Source: Streptomyces tanashiensis
GTDB lineage: Bacteria > Actinomycetota > Actinomycetes > Streptomycetales > Streptomycetaceae
Assembly: GCF_014648895.1 (NCBI RefSeq)
Contig: NZ_BMRZ01000011.1
Location: 186,001 to 250,000 of the forward strand
Length of the DNA stretch: 64,000 nt
Reading direction: 5' to 3'
Made by a program: the position numbers and the translations under genes. Positions within the stretch are counted from its first letter, which is position 1. Each line of letters opens with the position of its first letter. This document shows, in pieces, positions 1 through 8,603 of this stretch. A model generated the notes under the pieces. That model was not told the origin of the DNA and searched no databases. It saw only the letters and a program-made list of their open reading frames with translations.

Positions 1-880
1 GCAGGCCCGGGATCTCTATGGCGACCGTGTTGTGGCCCTTCTCGACGTCGCCGTAGGCGAAGACCGAGAAGGGCGCGGGGGCCTCGCCGTCCCAGAGCGC
101 CTCGGCGGCGGCCATCTTCATCGGCTGCTGCTTGAACATGACCTTGCCGAGCAGGTCGCCGCTGATGGCGGTGCCGAGGCCGGCGATGATCAGGGTGATC
201 AGGCCGAGCCGCAGCGAGGTCCGCATGATCGGGATGTGCTTCTTGCGCGCCAGGTGGAACGCGGAGATGCCCACCATGAACGCTCCGCCGACCAGGAACG
301 CCGCCGTCATCGTGTGGAAGAACTGCGTGAGCGCGGTGTTCTGGGTGAGCACGAGCCAGAAGTCGGTGAGCTCCGCCCGTCCGCGCTCCTCGTTGATCCG
401 GTAGCCCACGGGGTGCTGCATCCAGGAGTTGGCGGCCAGGATGAAGTACGCGGAGAGGATCGTGCCGATCGACACCATCCAGATGCAGGCGAGGTGGATC
501 TTCTTCGGCAGCTTGTCCCAGCCGAAGATCCACAGACCGATGAAGGTCGACTCGAAGAAGAAGGCGATCAGCGCCTCGAAGGCGAGCGGGGCGCCGAAGA
601 TGTCGCCGACGAAGCGCGAGTAGTCGGACCAGTTCATCCCGAACTGGAACTCCTGCACGATTCCGGTGACCACGCCCATGGCGATGTTGATCAGGAAGAG
701 CTTGCCCCAGAACTTCGTCGCCCTGAGGTACTTCTCGTTCTCCGTGCGCACCCAGGCGGTCTGGAGCCCGGCGGTGAGCGCGGCGAGGGAGATCGTCAGG
801 GGGACGAAGAGGAAGTGGTAGACGGTGGTGATGCCGAACTGCCAGCGCGCCAGAGTCTCTGGCGCCAGAGCGAGGTCCAC
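1..880 (-). CDS. cydA: Cytochrome bd ubiquinol oxidase subunit I, 3' end cut by the window
   Basis: Subunit I of the cytochrome bd terminal oxidase, an integral membrane quinol oxidase used under low oxygen. The first 293 residues are visible; the C-terminus lies outside the window. The N-terminus reads VDLALAPETLARWQFGITT, typical of CydA, and is followed by hydrophobic helices with the family's FEALIAFFFESTFIGLW stretch and the GYRINEERGR segment. The GTG start is chosen because AAGGAG lies 8 bases upstream. A Rex-type operator about 85 bp upstream suggests control by NADH/NAD+ redox state. Identity is certain from sequence; regulation is inferred. Confidence 0.95.
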   Translation of the reverse strand, partial: MDLALAPETLARWQFGITTVYHFLFVPLTISLAALTAGLQTAWVRTENEKYLRATKFWGKLFLINIAMGVVTGIVQEFQFGMNWSDYSRFVGDIFGAPLAFEALIAFFFESTFIGLWIFGWDKLPKKIHLACIWMVSIGTILSAYFILAANSWMQHPVGYRINEERGRAELTDFWLVLTQNTALTQFFHTMTAAFLVGGAFMVGISAFHLARKKHIPIMRTSLRLGLITLIIAGLGTAISGDLLGKVMFKQQPMKMAAAEALWDGEAPAPFSVFAYGDVEKGHNTVAIEIPGL

Positions 881-963
881 TGCGTTTTCTCCTTACATCG
901 CCGTGGTCACATCGGCAGTTTGCCCTGTTAATCCCACAAATTTCGGGAAGAACAGGACACGCT

Positions 964-979
964 TGTGAACGCGTTCACA
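964..979. promoter_or_regulatory. Rex (redox sensor) operator upstream of cydA
   Basis: TGTGAACGCGTTCACA is a perfect palindrome that matches the known Streptomyces Rex operator (TGTGAAC-N3-type half sites with TTCACA). It lies between cydA and the divergent gene, about 85 bp upstream of the cydA start. In S. coelicolor Rex represses cydABCD when NAD+ is high, so this site very likely does the same here. Confidence 0.88.
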
Positions 980-1059
980 TTCACAAGCAATTATGGCTCA
1001 TACGAAATCCGTACCTTCAGTCGGGGTCCCCCTGCCGAAGGTCGCCTCTTCCCAGGACC

Positions 1060-1076
1060 TTCAACATATTGTTGAA
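1060..1076. promoter_or_regulatory. Perfect palindrome just upstream of the cyclophilin-fold gene, likely operator
   Basis: TTCAACATATTGTTGAA has 7-bp perfect arms around TAT and ends 8 bp before the ATG at 1085. Its position over the expected ribosome-binding or promoter region suggests a repressor site. The regulator is unknown and none of its likely families can be assigned from sequence alone. Confidence 0.55.
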
Positions 1077-1084
1077 TCCGGGGC

Positions 1085-1465
1085 ATGACCCTTCGGATAC
1101 GCATCATCTGGCCGGCCGGACACACCACGGCCACCCTGGAGGAGACCCCCACGAGCACGGCGCTCGCGGGAGCCCTCCCGATCTCCTCCACCGCCCGGAC
1201 CTGGGGCGAGGAGGTCTACTTCGACACGCCGGTCTCCGCCTCGGTCGAGGACGGCGCGCGCCAGGTCGTCGAGCCCGGCACCGTGGCCTTCTGGACGGAG
1301 GGCGACGCGCTCGCCCTCCCCTACGGCCCCACCCCGATCTCACGGGGAGAGGAATGCCGGCTCGCGAGCCCCTGCAATCTGCTCGGGGCGCTCGACGGAG
1401 ACCCGCGGATCCTGGCCGGCGTCAGGGACGGCGACCCGATCCGCGTGGAACTCGTCTCGGACTGA
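1085..1465 (+). CDS. Cyclophilin-like fold protein
   Basis: A 126-residue protein beginning MTLRIRIIWPAGHTTATLEE. The pattern of an N-terminal beta strand, the ET-T-A---LPI motif, the aromatic GEEVYFDTP segment and the late GDPIRVELV strand match the small cyclophilin-like-fold family typified by Thermotoga TM1367. Its molecular function is not established, and no proline-isomerase active site is evident. It is divergent from cydA and convergent with hisC, whose stop codon begins at the next base. A 17-bp palindrome directly before the start suggests dedicated repression. Confidence 0.8.
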   Translation: MTLRIRIIWPAGHTTATLEETPTSTALAGALPISSTARTWGEEVYFDTPVSASVEDGARQVVEPGTVAFWTEGDALALPYGPTPISRGEECRLASPCNLLGALDGDPRILAGVRDGDPIRVELVSD

Positions 1466-2560
1466 TCAGCCCTTGCGGAAGCCCTCCGCAGCCTTCAGGA
1501 ACAGGTCGTTCGCCTCGGTCTCACCGATCGTGACGCGCACTCCCTCGCCCGCGAACGGCCGCACCATCACGCCGTGCCGCTCGCACTCCGCCGCAAAGTC
1601 CATGGTCCGCTCGCCGAGCCGCAGCCAGACGAAGTTCGCCTGGGTGTCCGGCACGGTCCAGCCCTGGGCCACGAGCCCCGCATGGACCCGCTCGCGCTCG
1701 GCCACCAACGAGCCCACCCGCCCGAGCAGTTCGTCCTCGGCCCGCAGCGAGGCCACCGCCGCGTCCTGCGCCAGCTGGCTCACGCCGAACGGCACCGCCG
1801 TCTTGCGCAGCGCCGCCGCCACCGGCTCGTGGGCGACCGCGAAGCCGACCCGCAGCCCCGCCAGGCCGTACGCCTTGGAGAAGGTGCGCAGCACCGCAAC
1901 GTTCGGCCGGTCCCGGTAGAGCTCGATGCCGTCCGGGATGTCGGTGTCGCGGACGAACTCCCGGTACGCCTCGTCGATCACGACCAGGACGTCGGAGGGC
2001 ACCCGGTCCAGGAAGCGCTCCAGCTCCGCCCGGCGCACCGCGGTGCCCGTGGGGTTGTTGGGGTTGCAGACGAAGATCAGCCGGGTCCGGTCGGTGATCG
2101 CCTCCGCCATCGCGTCGAGGTCGTGCACCTCGCCCTCGGTCAGCGGCACCTGCACCGAGGTGGCGCCGCTGATCTGCGTGATGATCGGGTACGCCTCGAA
2201 GGAGCGCCAGGCGTAGATCACCTCGTCGCCCGGGCCCGAGGTGGACTGGAGCAGCGACTGCGCGACACCGACCGAGCCGGTGCCGGTGGCCAGGTGCGAC
2301 ACGGGCACGCCGAACCGGTTCGCCAGCTCCTCCGTCAGGCCGGTGCAGGCCATGTCCGGGTACCGGTTGAAGTTCGCGGCGGCGGCCAGCGTGGTCTCCA
2401 TGACCCCCGGCAGCGGCGGGTACGGGTTCTCGTTGGAGGACAGCTTGAAGGCCACGGGACCGCCCGCGGCGGCCGGCTTGCCCGGCTTGTAGGTGGGGAC
2501 GCCGTCCAGCTCGGCGCGCAGCTTGGGGCTGCCGGTGCTCGTCCCGCTGGTCTCGCTCAC
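1466..2560 (-). CDS. hisC: Histidinol-phosphate aminotransferase-type PLP enzyme
   Basis: A fold-type I aminotransferase of 364 residues, expected to convert imidazole-acetol phosphate and glutamate to histidinol phosphate, or to act on aromatic amino acids as many stand-alone HisC paralogues do. Visible motifs are SSNENPYPP at the N-terminus, VCNPNNPTG, VIDEAYREF and the PLP lysine in RTFSKAYGLAGLRVG. The GTG start (VSETSGTST) is chosen over upstream in-frame codons because GAGGAGG precedes it; the longer reading would run through intergenic sequence. It is not in a his operon here, so a role in aromatic amino acid metabolism is also possible. Confidence 0.88.
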   Translation of the reverse strand: MSETSGTSTGSPKLRAELDGVPTYKPGKPAAAGGPVAFKLSSNENPYPPLPGVMETTLAAAANFNRYPDMACTGLTEELANRFGVPVSHLATGTGSVGVAQSLLQSTSGPGDEVIYAWRSFEAYPIITQISGATSVQVPLTEGEVHDLDAMAEAITDRTRLIFVCNPNNPTGTAVRRAELERFLDRVPSDVLVVIDEAYREFVRDTDIPDGIELYRDRPNVAVLRTFSKAYGLAGLRVGFAVAHEPVAAALRKTAVPFGVSQLAQDAAVASLRAEDELLGRVGSLVAERERVHAGLVAQGWTVPDTQANFVWLRLGERTMDFAAECERHGVMVRPFAGEGVRVTIGETEANDLFLKAAEGFRKG

Positions 2561-2951
2561 AGTGTGGCCTCCTCGACCGTCCGTACCGCCAATACTGCTC
2601 ACCTTAAGAGGATTCGCCTCCGCTGCGAATGGGCTGTGGACAACAGGAGGGACACGCTGTGGAAACGGCCGCTCGCCCGCACCCGGCGAGGGGGAGCGCG
2701 CGTCCGGGTGGCGTGCGCCGGTGGCGGGCGCCGTGGCGCGCATCCCCCGTAGAGGTGAGTTGAGACCTCTTCGAGACCTCGCCCCCTCGCCAGGCCTACG
2801 CCGTTCGATGGGCATAGATCGCACGCCGTTGGCCGTAACTACCTTTGATTCCACGCCCTTTGAGCCTTTTCGATCATGCAGAAACGTGCCTGTCAACGCC
2901 TGCATATGCGGCCGTCCCGACCGCCCCTCATCGCCCTACTATCGGCTCGCC
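2561..2951. other. Divergent intergenic region between hisC and the LacI gene
   Basis: A 391-bp stretch without a convincing gene. It must hold the promoters for hisC (leftward) and the LacI-type regulator (rightward). The one recognisable element is TGTGGACAA at 2635-2643, the complement of the Streptomyces DnaA box TTGTCCACA. No clear LacI palindrome was found. Confidence 0.5.
2635..2643 (-). other. Single consensus DnaA box
   Basis: TGTGGACAA read on the minus strand is TTGTCCACA, the preferred Streptomyces DnaA box. It is a single perfect copy with no close partner, so its significance is uncertain. Confidence 0.4.
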
Positions 2952-4058
2952 ATGACAGCAGCAGGGAAGCACCAGGTGAGCCGGGCACAGACCCGGGGAA
3001 GCCGGCAGGGCCGGGCAGGCATCCGGGACGTGGCCGCCGCCGCCGGGGTCTCCATCACGACTGTCTCCGACGCGCTCAACGGCAAGGGCCGACTCCCGGA
3101 CGCCACCCGCCGCCACGTCCGCGAGGTCGCCGACAGGCTGGGCTACCGCCCATCCGCGGCGGCCCGCACGCTCCGTACCGGCAAGTCGGGACTCATCGGC
3201 CTGACCGTGACCACGTACGGGGATGAACCTTTCACCTTCACCGAATTCGCGTACTTCGCGGAGATGGCCAGAGCAGCCACATCGGCGGCACTCGCCCGGG
3301 GCTACGCCCTGGTCATCCTCCCCGCCACCTCCCGCCATGACGTCTGGTCGAACGTCGCCCTCGACGGCACCGTCGTCATCGACCCCTCCGACCACGACCC
3401 GGTCGTCACCGAGCTGGTCCGCCAGGGCCTGCCCGTCGTCTCCGACGGACGCCCCGCCGGCACCCTCCCGGTCACCGCCTGGGTCGACAACGACCACGAA
3501 GCCGCCGTCCTCGACCTGCTCGACCACCTCGCCGACGCCGGCGCCCGCCGGATCGGCCTCCTCACCGGAACCACCACCGACACCTACACCCGCCTGTCCA
3601 CCACCGCGTACCTCAACTGGTGCGAGCGGGTCGGCCAGGACCCCGTCTACGAGGCCTATCCGGCGCACGACCCGTGCGCGGGCGCCGTCGCGGCCGACCG
3701 GCTGCTCGCCCGCCCCGACCGCCCCGACGCCGTGTACGGCCTCTTCGACCCCAACGGAACCGACCTCCTCGCGGCCGCCCGCCGCTACGGACTGCGCGTC
3801 CCGGACGACCTGCTGCTGGTCTGCTGCAGCGAGTCGACCGTCTACGCCACCACCGAACCGCCCATCACGACGCTCTCGCTCAAACCGCGCCGGATCGGCA
3901 CGGCCGTCGTCCAGCTCCTCATCGACGCCATCGAGGGGATCGACACCGACGGTCCGGTCGAGCAGGTGATACCGACCGAACTCATCGTCCGCACCTCCTC
4001 GCAGCGGCGTTCGCCGCGCACCACGGTCAGCCCGCCGCGCTCACCCGCGAAGGACTGA
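2952..4058 (+). CDS. LacI-family transcriptional regulator
   Basis: A 368-residue repressor. After a basic leader the LacI helix-turn-helix is clear at about residues 24-45 (IRDVAAAAGVSITTVSDALN), followed by the hinge helix region PSAAARTLRTGKSGLIGL. A periplasmic-binding-protein-like sensor domain runs to the end. The sensor domain resembles sugar or nucleoside binders, but the ligand cannot be named. The ATG at 2952 is chosen because the long upstream extension of the frame is unlikely coding. It stands alone and no obvious metabolic operon adjoins it. Confidence 0.88.
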   Translation: MTAAGKHQVSRAQTRGSRQGRAGIRDVAAAAGVSITTVSDALNGKGRLPDATRRHVREVADRLGYRPSAAARTLRTGKSGLIGLTVTTYGDEPFTFTEFAYFAEMARAATSAALARGYALVILPATSRHDVWSNVALDGTVVIDPSDHDPVVTELVRQGLPVVSDGRPAGTLPVTAWVDNDHEAAVLDLLDHLADAGARRIGLLTGTTTDTYTRLSTTAYLNWCERVGQDPVYEAYPAHDPCAGAVAADRLLARPDRPDAVYGLFDPNGTDLLAAARRYGLRVPDDLLLVCCSESTVYATTEPPITTLSLKPRRIGTAVVQLLIDAIEGIDTDGPVEQVIPTELIVRTSSQRRSPRTTVSPPRSPAKD

Positions 4059-4344
4059 TCCCACGGGCGGCGGCGCCCGAACCCGCCGTCATCCGACCCG
4101 CCGTCCCCGCCCCTGCCCGTGGGCAGGGACGGCGAAACCGGTCACCGTACCGGCCTCAACCCTGGACTGGACCTTCTCAATTCGGGCGAAACAACCGGTT
4201 AACCCGGAGTGGACCCGGATTCACCACCCCTGGTGCGTCACACAGGAGGACGCTCATTCCTATGATGGGCGGACGACACCGCGGACCACCCCGACCAGGC
4301 CGGTCCGCGATGTGCAGGGCATCGCGACGGTGGTGGAGGGGTCG

Positions 4345-5799
4345 ATGACTCAGGGGGCCGGTCAGGAGCCCGTGGTACGCACGGCGACATTGCGTGACTT
4401 CCGCGTACCGCCGTACGCCCGCGTGCCCGTGCAGGGCCATGCCGCCGAACCGCCCTCCCCGGAGGAACCGCCGGTGGCTCCGGCCGTCGAGCACGTGCCG
4501 GCCGAACACCCGGCTCCCGCCGAACACCCGGTGTCCGCCGTGCCCCTGCCCCCGGTCGCCCCCTCACCGGTCGAGGCCGTCCGGGTGCCGACCCCGCCGG
4601 CCGAGGCCCTCCCAGCCGCGTCCGTACCGGCACCGCCCGCCGTGTCCGTACCGGCACCGCCCGCCGTGTCCGTACCGGCACCGCCCGCCGCACCGCCGGC
4701 CCCCGCGTCCGTACCGGCGCCGCCGGCCCCCGCGCCCATGCCCGCCGATCCGACCCTGCACCTGGGCCACCGCCTCGCTCCGGCGTACGCGGGAGCGGCC
4801 GCCTCCTCCATCGTCTCCGTCGCCACCGGCCACCCCGGCAACGCCTTCCCCGAGGGACAGGCGCCCGAGGGGTACACCCCGACCGAGCGCGACCTCCCGG
4901 TCATCAAGCGCGGCGACACCGTCCAGGTCCCGGTCACCCCCGAGCCGGCCCCCGCCCCGGAACCCGCGAACGGCGACGGACCCGGCCCCCTCTACGTCGT
5001 CGGCGACGTCCACGGCTACCTCGACGAGCTCCTCGCCGCCCTCCGCGCCCAGGGCCTCATCGACGAGAACGGCAGCTGGTCCGCGGGCAACGCCCGGCTC
5101 TGGTTCCTCGGCGACTTCACCGACCGCGGCCCCGACGGCATCGGCGTCATCGACCTCGTCATGCGCCTCTCCGCCGAGGCCGCCGCCGCGGGCGGCTACT
5201 GCAAGGCCCTCATGGGCAACCACGAGCTGCTGCTCATCGGCGCCAAGCGCTTCGGCGACACGCCCGTCAACTCCGGCGCGGGCACCGCCACCTTCCAGGC
5301 CGCCTGGCTGCTCAACGGCGGGCAGAAGTACGACATGGACCGGCTCCAGGACGTCCACCTCCAGTGGATGTCCCGGCTGGACGCCGTGGTGCGCGAGGAC
5401 GACCACCTCCTCGTGCACTCCGACACCACCGCGTACCTCGACTACGGACAGACCATCGAGGACGTCAACGACACCGTCCACGAGATCCTCAACCGGAACG
5501 ACGCCGACGAGGTCTGGGACGTCTTCCGGAAGTTCACCAAGCGCTTCGCGTTCCGCGACGACGCCGGACCGCAGGCCGTCCAGGAGCTGCTCTCCACCTA
5601 CGGCGGCAGCCGGATCGTCCACGGTCACAGCCCCATCCCGTACCTCCTCGGCCAGGTCGGCACGGAGGACGGCGAGGACAACGGCGGCCCGGTCGTCGAC
5701 GGACCGCACGTGTACGCCGACGGTCTCGCCATCGCCATGGACGGCGGAGTGACCATGGCCGGAAAGCTACTGGTCGTCCAACTCCCCCTGAACGGCTGA
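4345..5799 (+). CDS. Metallophosphoesterase (PPP-type serine/threonine phosphatase) with Pro/Ala-rich N-terminus
   Basis: A 484-residue protein. Residues 1 to about 215 are low-complexity and rich in Pro, Ala and Val, with tandem copies of a PAPPAVSV-type unit. The C-terminal half has the PPP metallophosphatase signature in order: GDVHG at about 220, GDFTDRG at about 256, GNHE at about 291 and a late VHGHSP. These residues bind two metals and hydrolyse phosphate esters, so phosphoprotein phosphatase activity is likely; the substrate is unknown. No signal peptide is seen, so it is probably cytoplasmic. The ATG at 4345 follows GGAGGGG. Confidence 0.88.
   Translation: MTQGAGQEPVVRTATLRDFRVPPYARVPVQGHAAEPPSPEEPPVAPAVEHVPAEHPAPAEHPVSAVPLPPVAPSPVEAVRVPTPPAEALPAASVPAPPAVSVPAPPAVSVPAPPAAPPAPASVPAPPAPAPMPADPTLHLGHRLAPAYAGAAASSIVSVATGHPGNAFPEGQAPEGYTPTERDLPVIKRGDTVQVPVTPEPAPAPEPANGDGPGPLYVVGDVHGYLDELLAALRAQGLIDENGSWSAGNARLWFLGDFTDRGPDGIGVIDLVMRLSAEAAAAGGYCKALMGNHELLLIGAKRFGDTPVNSGAGTATFQAAWLLNGGQKYDMDRLQDVHLQWMSRLDAVVREDDHLLVHSDTTAYLDYGQTIEDVNDTVHEILNRNDADEVWDVFRKFTKRFAFRDDAGPQAVQELLSTYGGSRIVHGHSPIPYLLGQVGTEDGEDNGGPVVDGPHVYADGLAIAMDGGVTMAGKLLVVQLPLNG
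4620..4690 (+). repeat. Short tandem repeat inside the phosphatase linker
   Basis: About three copies of a 24-bp unit that starts GTCCGTACCGGCACCGCC encode the repeated Ser-Val-Pro-Ala-Pro-Pro-Ala-Val linker. Such in-frame repeats can change length between strains by slippage. Confidence 0.75.
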
Positions 5800-5958
5800 C
5801 GCATAACCCTGCGCATCCGGGGAAGTCGATTTCCGGAAACACCCTGTCAGGCCGTGGCGTCACCGCAATACCATCGGGTCATCCGTAGCAGGCTCTCCTC
5901 CGTTTCCGCCCAACCGACCGTTTCCCACGGCTGATCCGGGCCTACGGAGCATCGGGGG

Positions 5959-6600
5959 ATGCACATGAACGTGGCTCCGCACCTGCTGACCGAGGACCGC
6001 GCCGAGTACGAGCGGCTCCTCGACGACGCACTGAGCACCGCCCACGCACGTCCGGATCTCGCCGGAGTCGGAACGCGGCTCACGGTCGCGCAGCTGCGCG
6101 CCATGACGCTGAACGCGACAGCGCTCGTCACCACCGCCGCGGCGAGCGAGTACGACCACTTCGTGAAGGTCCGCGAGCAGAGCCGGGCCCCCGCCGCGCC
6201 CCGCGCTCCCCTGGCGGACCCCGGCACGGGCGGCGCCGGCGTCGTCGCCATCGTCACCGTGATGGTGCCGGTCCTCGCGGGCACCGCCGCCGCGATACTC
6301 CTGCTGGTCGGGGCCGTCCTGCACGCCCTCGCCCCCACGGTGGTGTTCGGCGGGACCCTGCTGACGGCCGGCTTCGTCTTCGCCGCCCTCGCCGCCGCCG
6401 GCCTGCTCAGCGCGGGCGCCGGACTCCTCCTGACCGCCCTGCGCAACAGCCCGGCCGCGGCGGACGGGACCGCCGCGGCCGACGACGAACTCTCCCGCGC
6501 CCGGGAGGCCTGGCGCCACGCCCTCCTGGAGCGCGGCATCCTCCCCTTCGTCAGGGACGCCCTCGCCGCGACCGCACCACCGGACGCGACGAAGCCCTGA
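5959..6600 (+). CDS. Conserved membrane protein of unknown function
   Basis: A 213-residue protein. Residues 1-75 are soluble, acidic and helical. Two adjacent hydrophobic stretches, around residues 93-118 and 121-155, should form a membrane hairpin. The C-terminal tail is charged and includes a REAWRHALLERGILPFVRD amphipathic segment. I do not recognise the family beyond its occurrence in streptomycetes. GGAG lies 9 bases before the ATG; a second ATG two codons on (5965) is equally possible. It converges on thiC. Confidence 0.75.
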   Translation: MHMNVAPHLLTEDRAEYERLLDDALSTAHARPDLAGVGTRLTVAQLRAMTLNATALVTTAAASEYDHFVKVREQSRAPAAPRAPLADPGTGGAGVVAIVTVMVPVLAGTAAAILLLVGAVLHALAPTVVFGGTLLTAGFVFAALAAAGLLSAGAGLLLTALRNSPAAADGTAAADDELSRAREAWRHALLERGILPFVRDALAATAPPDATKP

Positions 6601-6619
6601 GGGGCGCGGGGCCCGGGAC

Positions 6620-8404
6620 CTACTCGGCCAGCGGCAGGTAGACGCGGTTGCCGCTCGCCGCGAACTCCTTCGACTTCTCCGCCATCCCGGCCTCGATCTC
6701 CTGCTGCGTACCGCCGTGCTCACGCCGGATGTCCTGGGAGATCTTCATCGAGCAGAACTTCGGACCGCACATCGAGCAGAAGTGCGCGGTCTTCGCGGGC
6801 TCCGCGGGGAGCGTCTCGTCGTGGAACTCGCGCGCGGTGTCCGGGTCGAGCGCCAGGTTGAACTGGTCCTCCCAGCGGAACTCGAACCGCGCGTCCGACA
6901 GCGCGTCGTCCCACTCCTGCGCGCCCGGGTGCCCCTTGGCGAGGTCCGCCGCGTGCGCCGCGATCTTGTACGTGATGACGCCCGTCTTCACGTCGTCCTT
7001 GTTCGGCAGGCCCAGGTGCTCCTTGGGCGTGACGTAGCAGAGCATCGCCGTGCCCCACCAGGCGATCATCGCCGCGCCGATGCCCGAGGTGATGTGGTCG
7101 TACGCGGGCGCGACGTCCGTGGTCAGCGGGCCGAGCGTGTAGAACGGCGCCTCCTCGCAGATCTCCTGCTGGAGGTCGATGTTCTCCTTGATCTTGTGCA
7201 TCGGGACGTGGCCCGGGCCCTCGATCATCGTCTGCACGTTGTGGCGCTTGGCGATCGTGTTCAGCTCGCCGAGGGTCTTCAGCTCGGCGAACTGCGCCTC
7301 GTCGTTGGCGTCCGCGATCGAGCCGGGGCGCAGACCGTCGCCGAGCGAGTACGTGACGTCGTACGCCGCCAGGATCTCGCAGAGCTCCTCGAAGTTCGTG
7401 TAGAGGAAGTTCTCCTTGTGGTGCGCGAGACACCAGGCGGCCATGATCGAGCCGCCGCGCGAGACGATGCCGGTCTTGCGGCGCGCGGTGAGCGGCACGT
7501 AGGGCAGGAGCACGCCGGCGTGGACCGTCATGTAGTCGACGCCCTGCTCGGCCTGCTCGATGACCGTGTCCTTGTAGATCTCCCAGGTCAGGTCCTCGGC
7601 CCTGCCGTCGACCTTCTCCAGGGCCTGGTAGAGCGGCACGGTGCCGATCGGCACGGGGGAGTTGCGCAGCACCCACTCGCGGGTGGTGTGGATGTTGCGG
7701 CCGGTGGAGAGGTCCATGACCGTGTCGGCGCCCCACTTGGTCGCCCAGGTCATCTTCTCCACCTCCTCCTCGATGGAGGAGGTGACGGCGGAGTTGCCGA
7801 TGTTGGCGTTGACCTTCACCAGGAACCGCTTGCCGATGATCATCGGCTCGATCTCCGGGTGGTTCACGTTCGCCGGCAGCACCGCGCGGCCCGCGGCGAT
7901 CTCCTCCCGTACGACCTCGGGGGAGACGTTCTCGCGGATCGCCACGTACTCCATCTCCGGGGTGATCTCCCCCCGGCGGGCGTACGCGAGCTGGGTCACC
8001 GCCTGGCCGGAGCGGCCTCGGCGCGGCAGGCGGGGGCGGCCGGGGAAGACGGCGTCGAGGTTCTTCAGCCCGCCGCCGCGCGGCGAGGTGTGCTTGATGC
8101 CGTCGTCCTCGGGGCGGGCCGGGCGGCCCGCGTACTCCTCGGTGTCACCGCGCGCGATGATCCAGTTCTCGCGCAGCGGCGGAAGGCCCCGGCGGACATC
8201 GGTGTCGATGGCGGGGTCGGTGTACGGCCCGGACGTGTCGTACAGCGTGACGTCCTTGCCGTTGGTGAGGTGCACCTGGCGGACGGGCACCCGGAGGTCG
8301 GGGCGGGAGCCCTGGACGTACCCCTTGTGCCAGCCCGGCGTGCGCTCCTGCCCGTCGGTCTGGTTCTGGTCGGAGGCAGGCGTGCGTGCATCCTGAATGG
8401 TCAT
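6620..8404 (-). CDS. thiC: Phosphomethylpyrimidine synthase ThiC
   Basis: A radical SAM enzyme of 594 residues that rearranges aminoimidazole ribotide into hydroxymethylpyrimidine phosphate, the pyrimidine half of thiamine. The N-terminal ThiC-associated region (LRVPVRQVHLTNG) and the core barrel with GADTVMDLSTG and MIEGPGHVPMH are intact. The C-terminal [4Fe-4S] motif CSMCGPKFCSM is present. It is preceded by a TPP riboswitch whose conserved 3' end contains the ribosome-binding sequence, so translation should fall when thiamine pyrophosphate is plentiful. It is a single-gene unit here. Confidence 0.97.
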   Translation of the reverse strand: MTIQDARTPASDQNQTDGQERTPGWHKGYVQGSRPDLRVPVRQVHLTNGKDVTLYDTSGPYTDPAIDTDVRRGLPPLRENWIIARGDTEEYAGRPARPEDDGIKHTSPRGGGLKNLDAVFPGRPRLPRRGRSGQAVTQLAYARRGEITPEMEYVAIRENVSPEVVREEIAAGRAVLPANVNHPEIEPMIIGKRFLVKVNANIGNSAVTSSIEEEVEKMTWATKWGADTVMDLSTGRNIHTTREWVLRNSPVPIGTVPLYQALEKVDGRAEDLTWEIYKDTVIEQAEQGVDYMTVHAGVLLPYVPLTARRKTGIVSRGGSIMAAWCLAHHKENFLYTNFEELCEILAAYDVTYSLGDGLRPGSIADANDEAQFAELKTLGELNTIAKRHNVQTMIEGPGHVPMHKIKENIDLQQEICEEAPFYTLGPLTTDVAPAYDHITSGIGAAMIAWWGTAMLCYVTPKEHLGLPNKDDVKTGVITYKIAAHAADLAKGHPGAQEWDDALSDARFEFRWEDQFNLALDPDTAREFHDETLPAEPAKTAHFCSMCGPKFCSMKISQDIRREHGGTQQEIEAGMAEKSKEFAASGNRVYLPLAE

Positions 8405-8413
8405 GAGACCGAT

Positions 8414-8525
8414 CTCCCTACGCCGGCATTACCCGGTAACAGGTTCGGCGGTCGGCGCAGCCTCCTCCCGTACGTGCGTACGGTGATCAGCGCCCTCTCA
8501 GCCCGGTGCTCCGAGCTCCCGCGTG
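8414..8525 (-). promoter_or_regulatory. TPP (THI-box) riboswitch controlling thiC
   Basis: Read on the minus strand the leader carries the conserved aptamer pieces in order: GGGCTGAGAGGGC at about 8489-8502, then ACCTGTTACCGGGTAATGCC, then GGCGTAGGGAGATC next to the gene. These match the TPP aptamer J3-2 (CUGAGA) and the pyrophosphate-sensor stem (CCGGGUAAUGCCGGCG). The AGGGAG at the 3' end lies 9 bases before the ATG and would be buried in the ligand-bound fold, so control is probably at translation initiation. Confidence 0.95.
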
Positions 8526-8603
8526 TGCAAAGGTGCCACCACGCTAGCGTCATCCCTGGCGTGCTGAACAGTGGGCCCCCATCGTTCTTGCGATGATCGG
8601 TCG

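Noticed and set aside
6716..8596. A 626-codon plus-strand frame
   Set aside because: It is antisense to thiC and its riboswitch; biased composition and no conserved motif.
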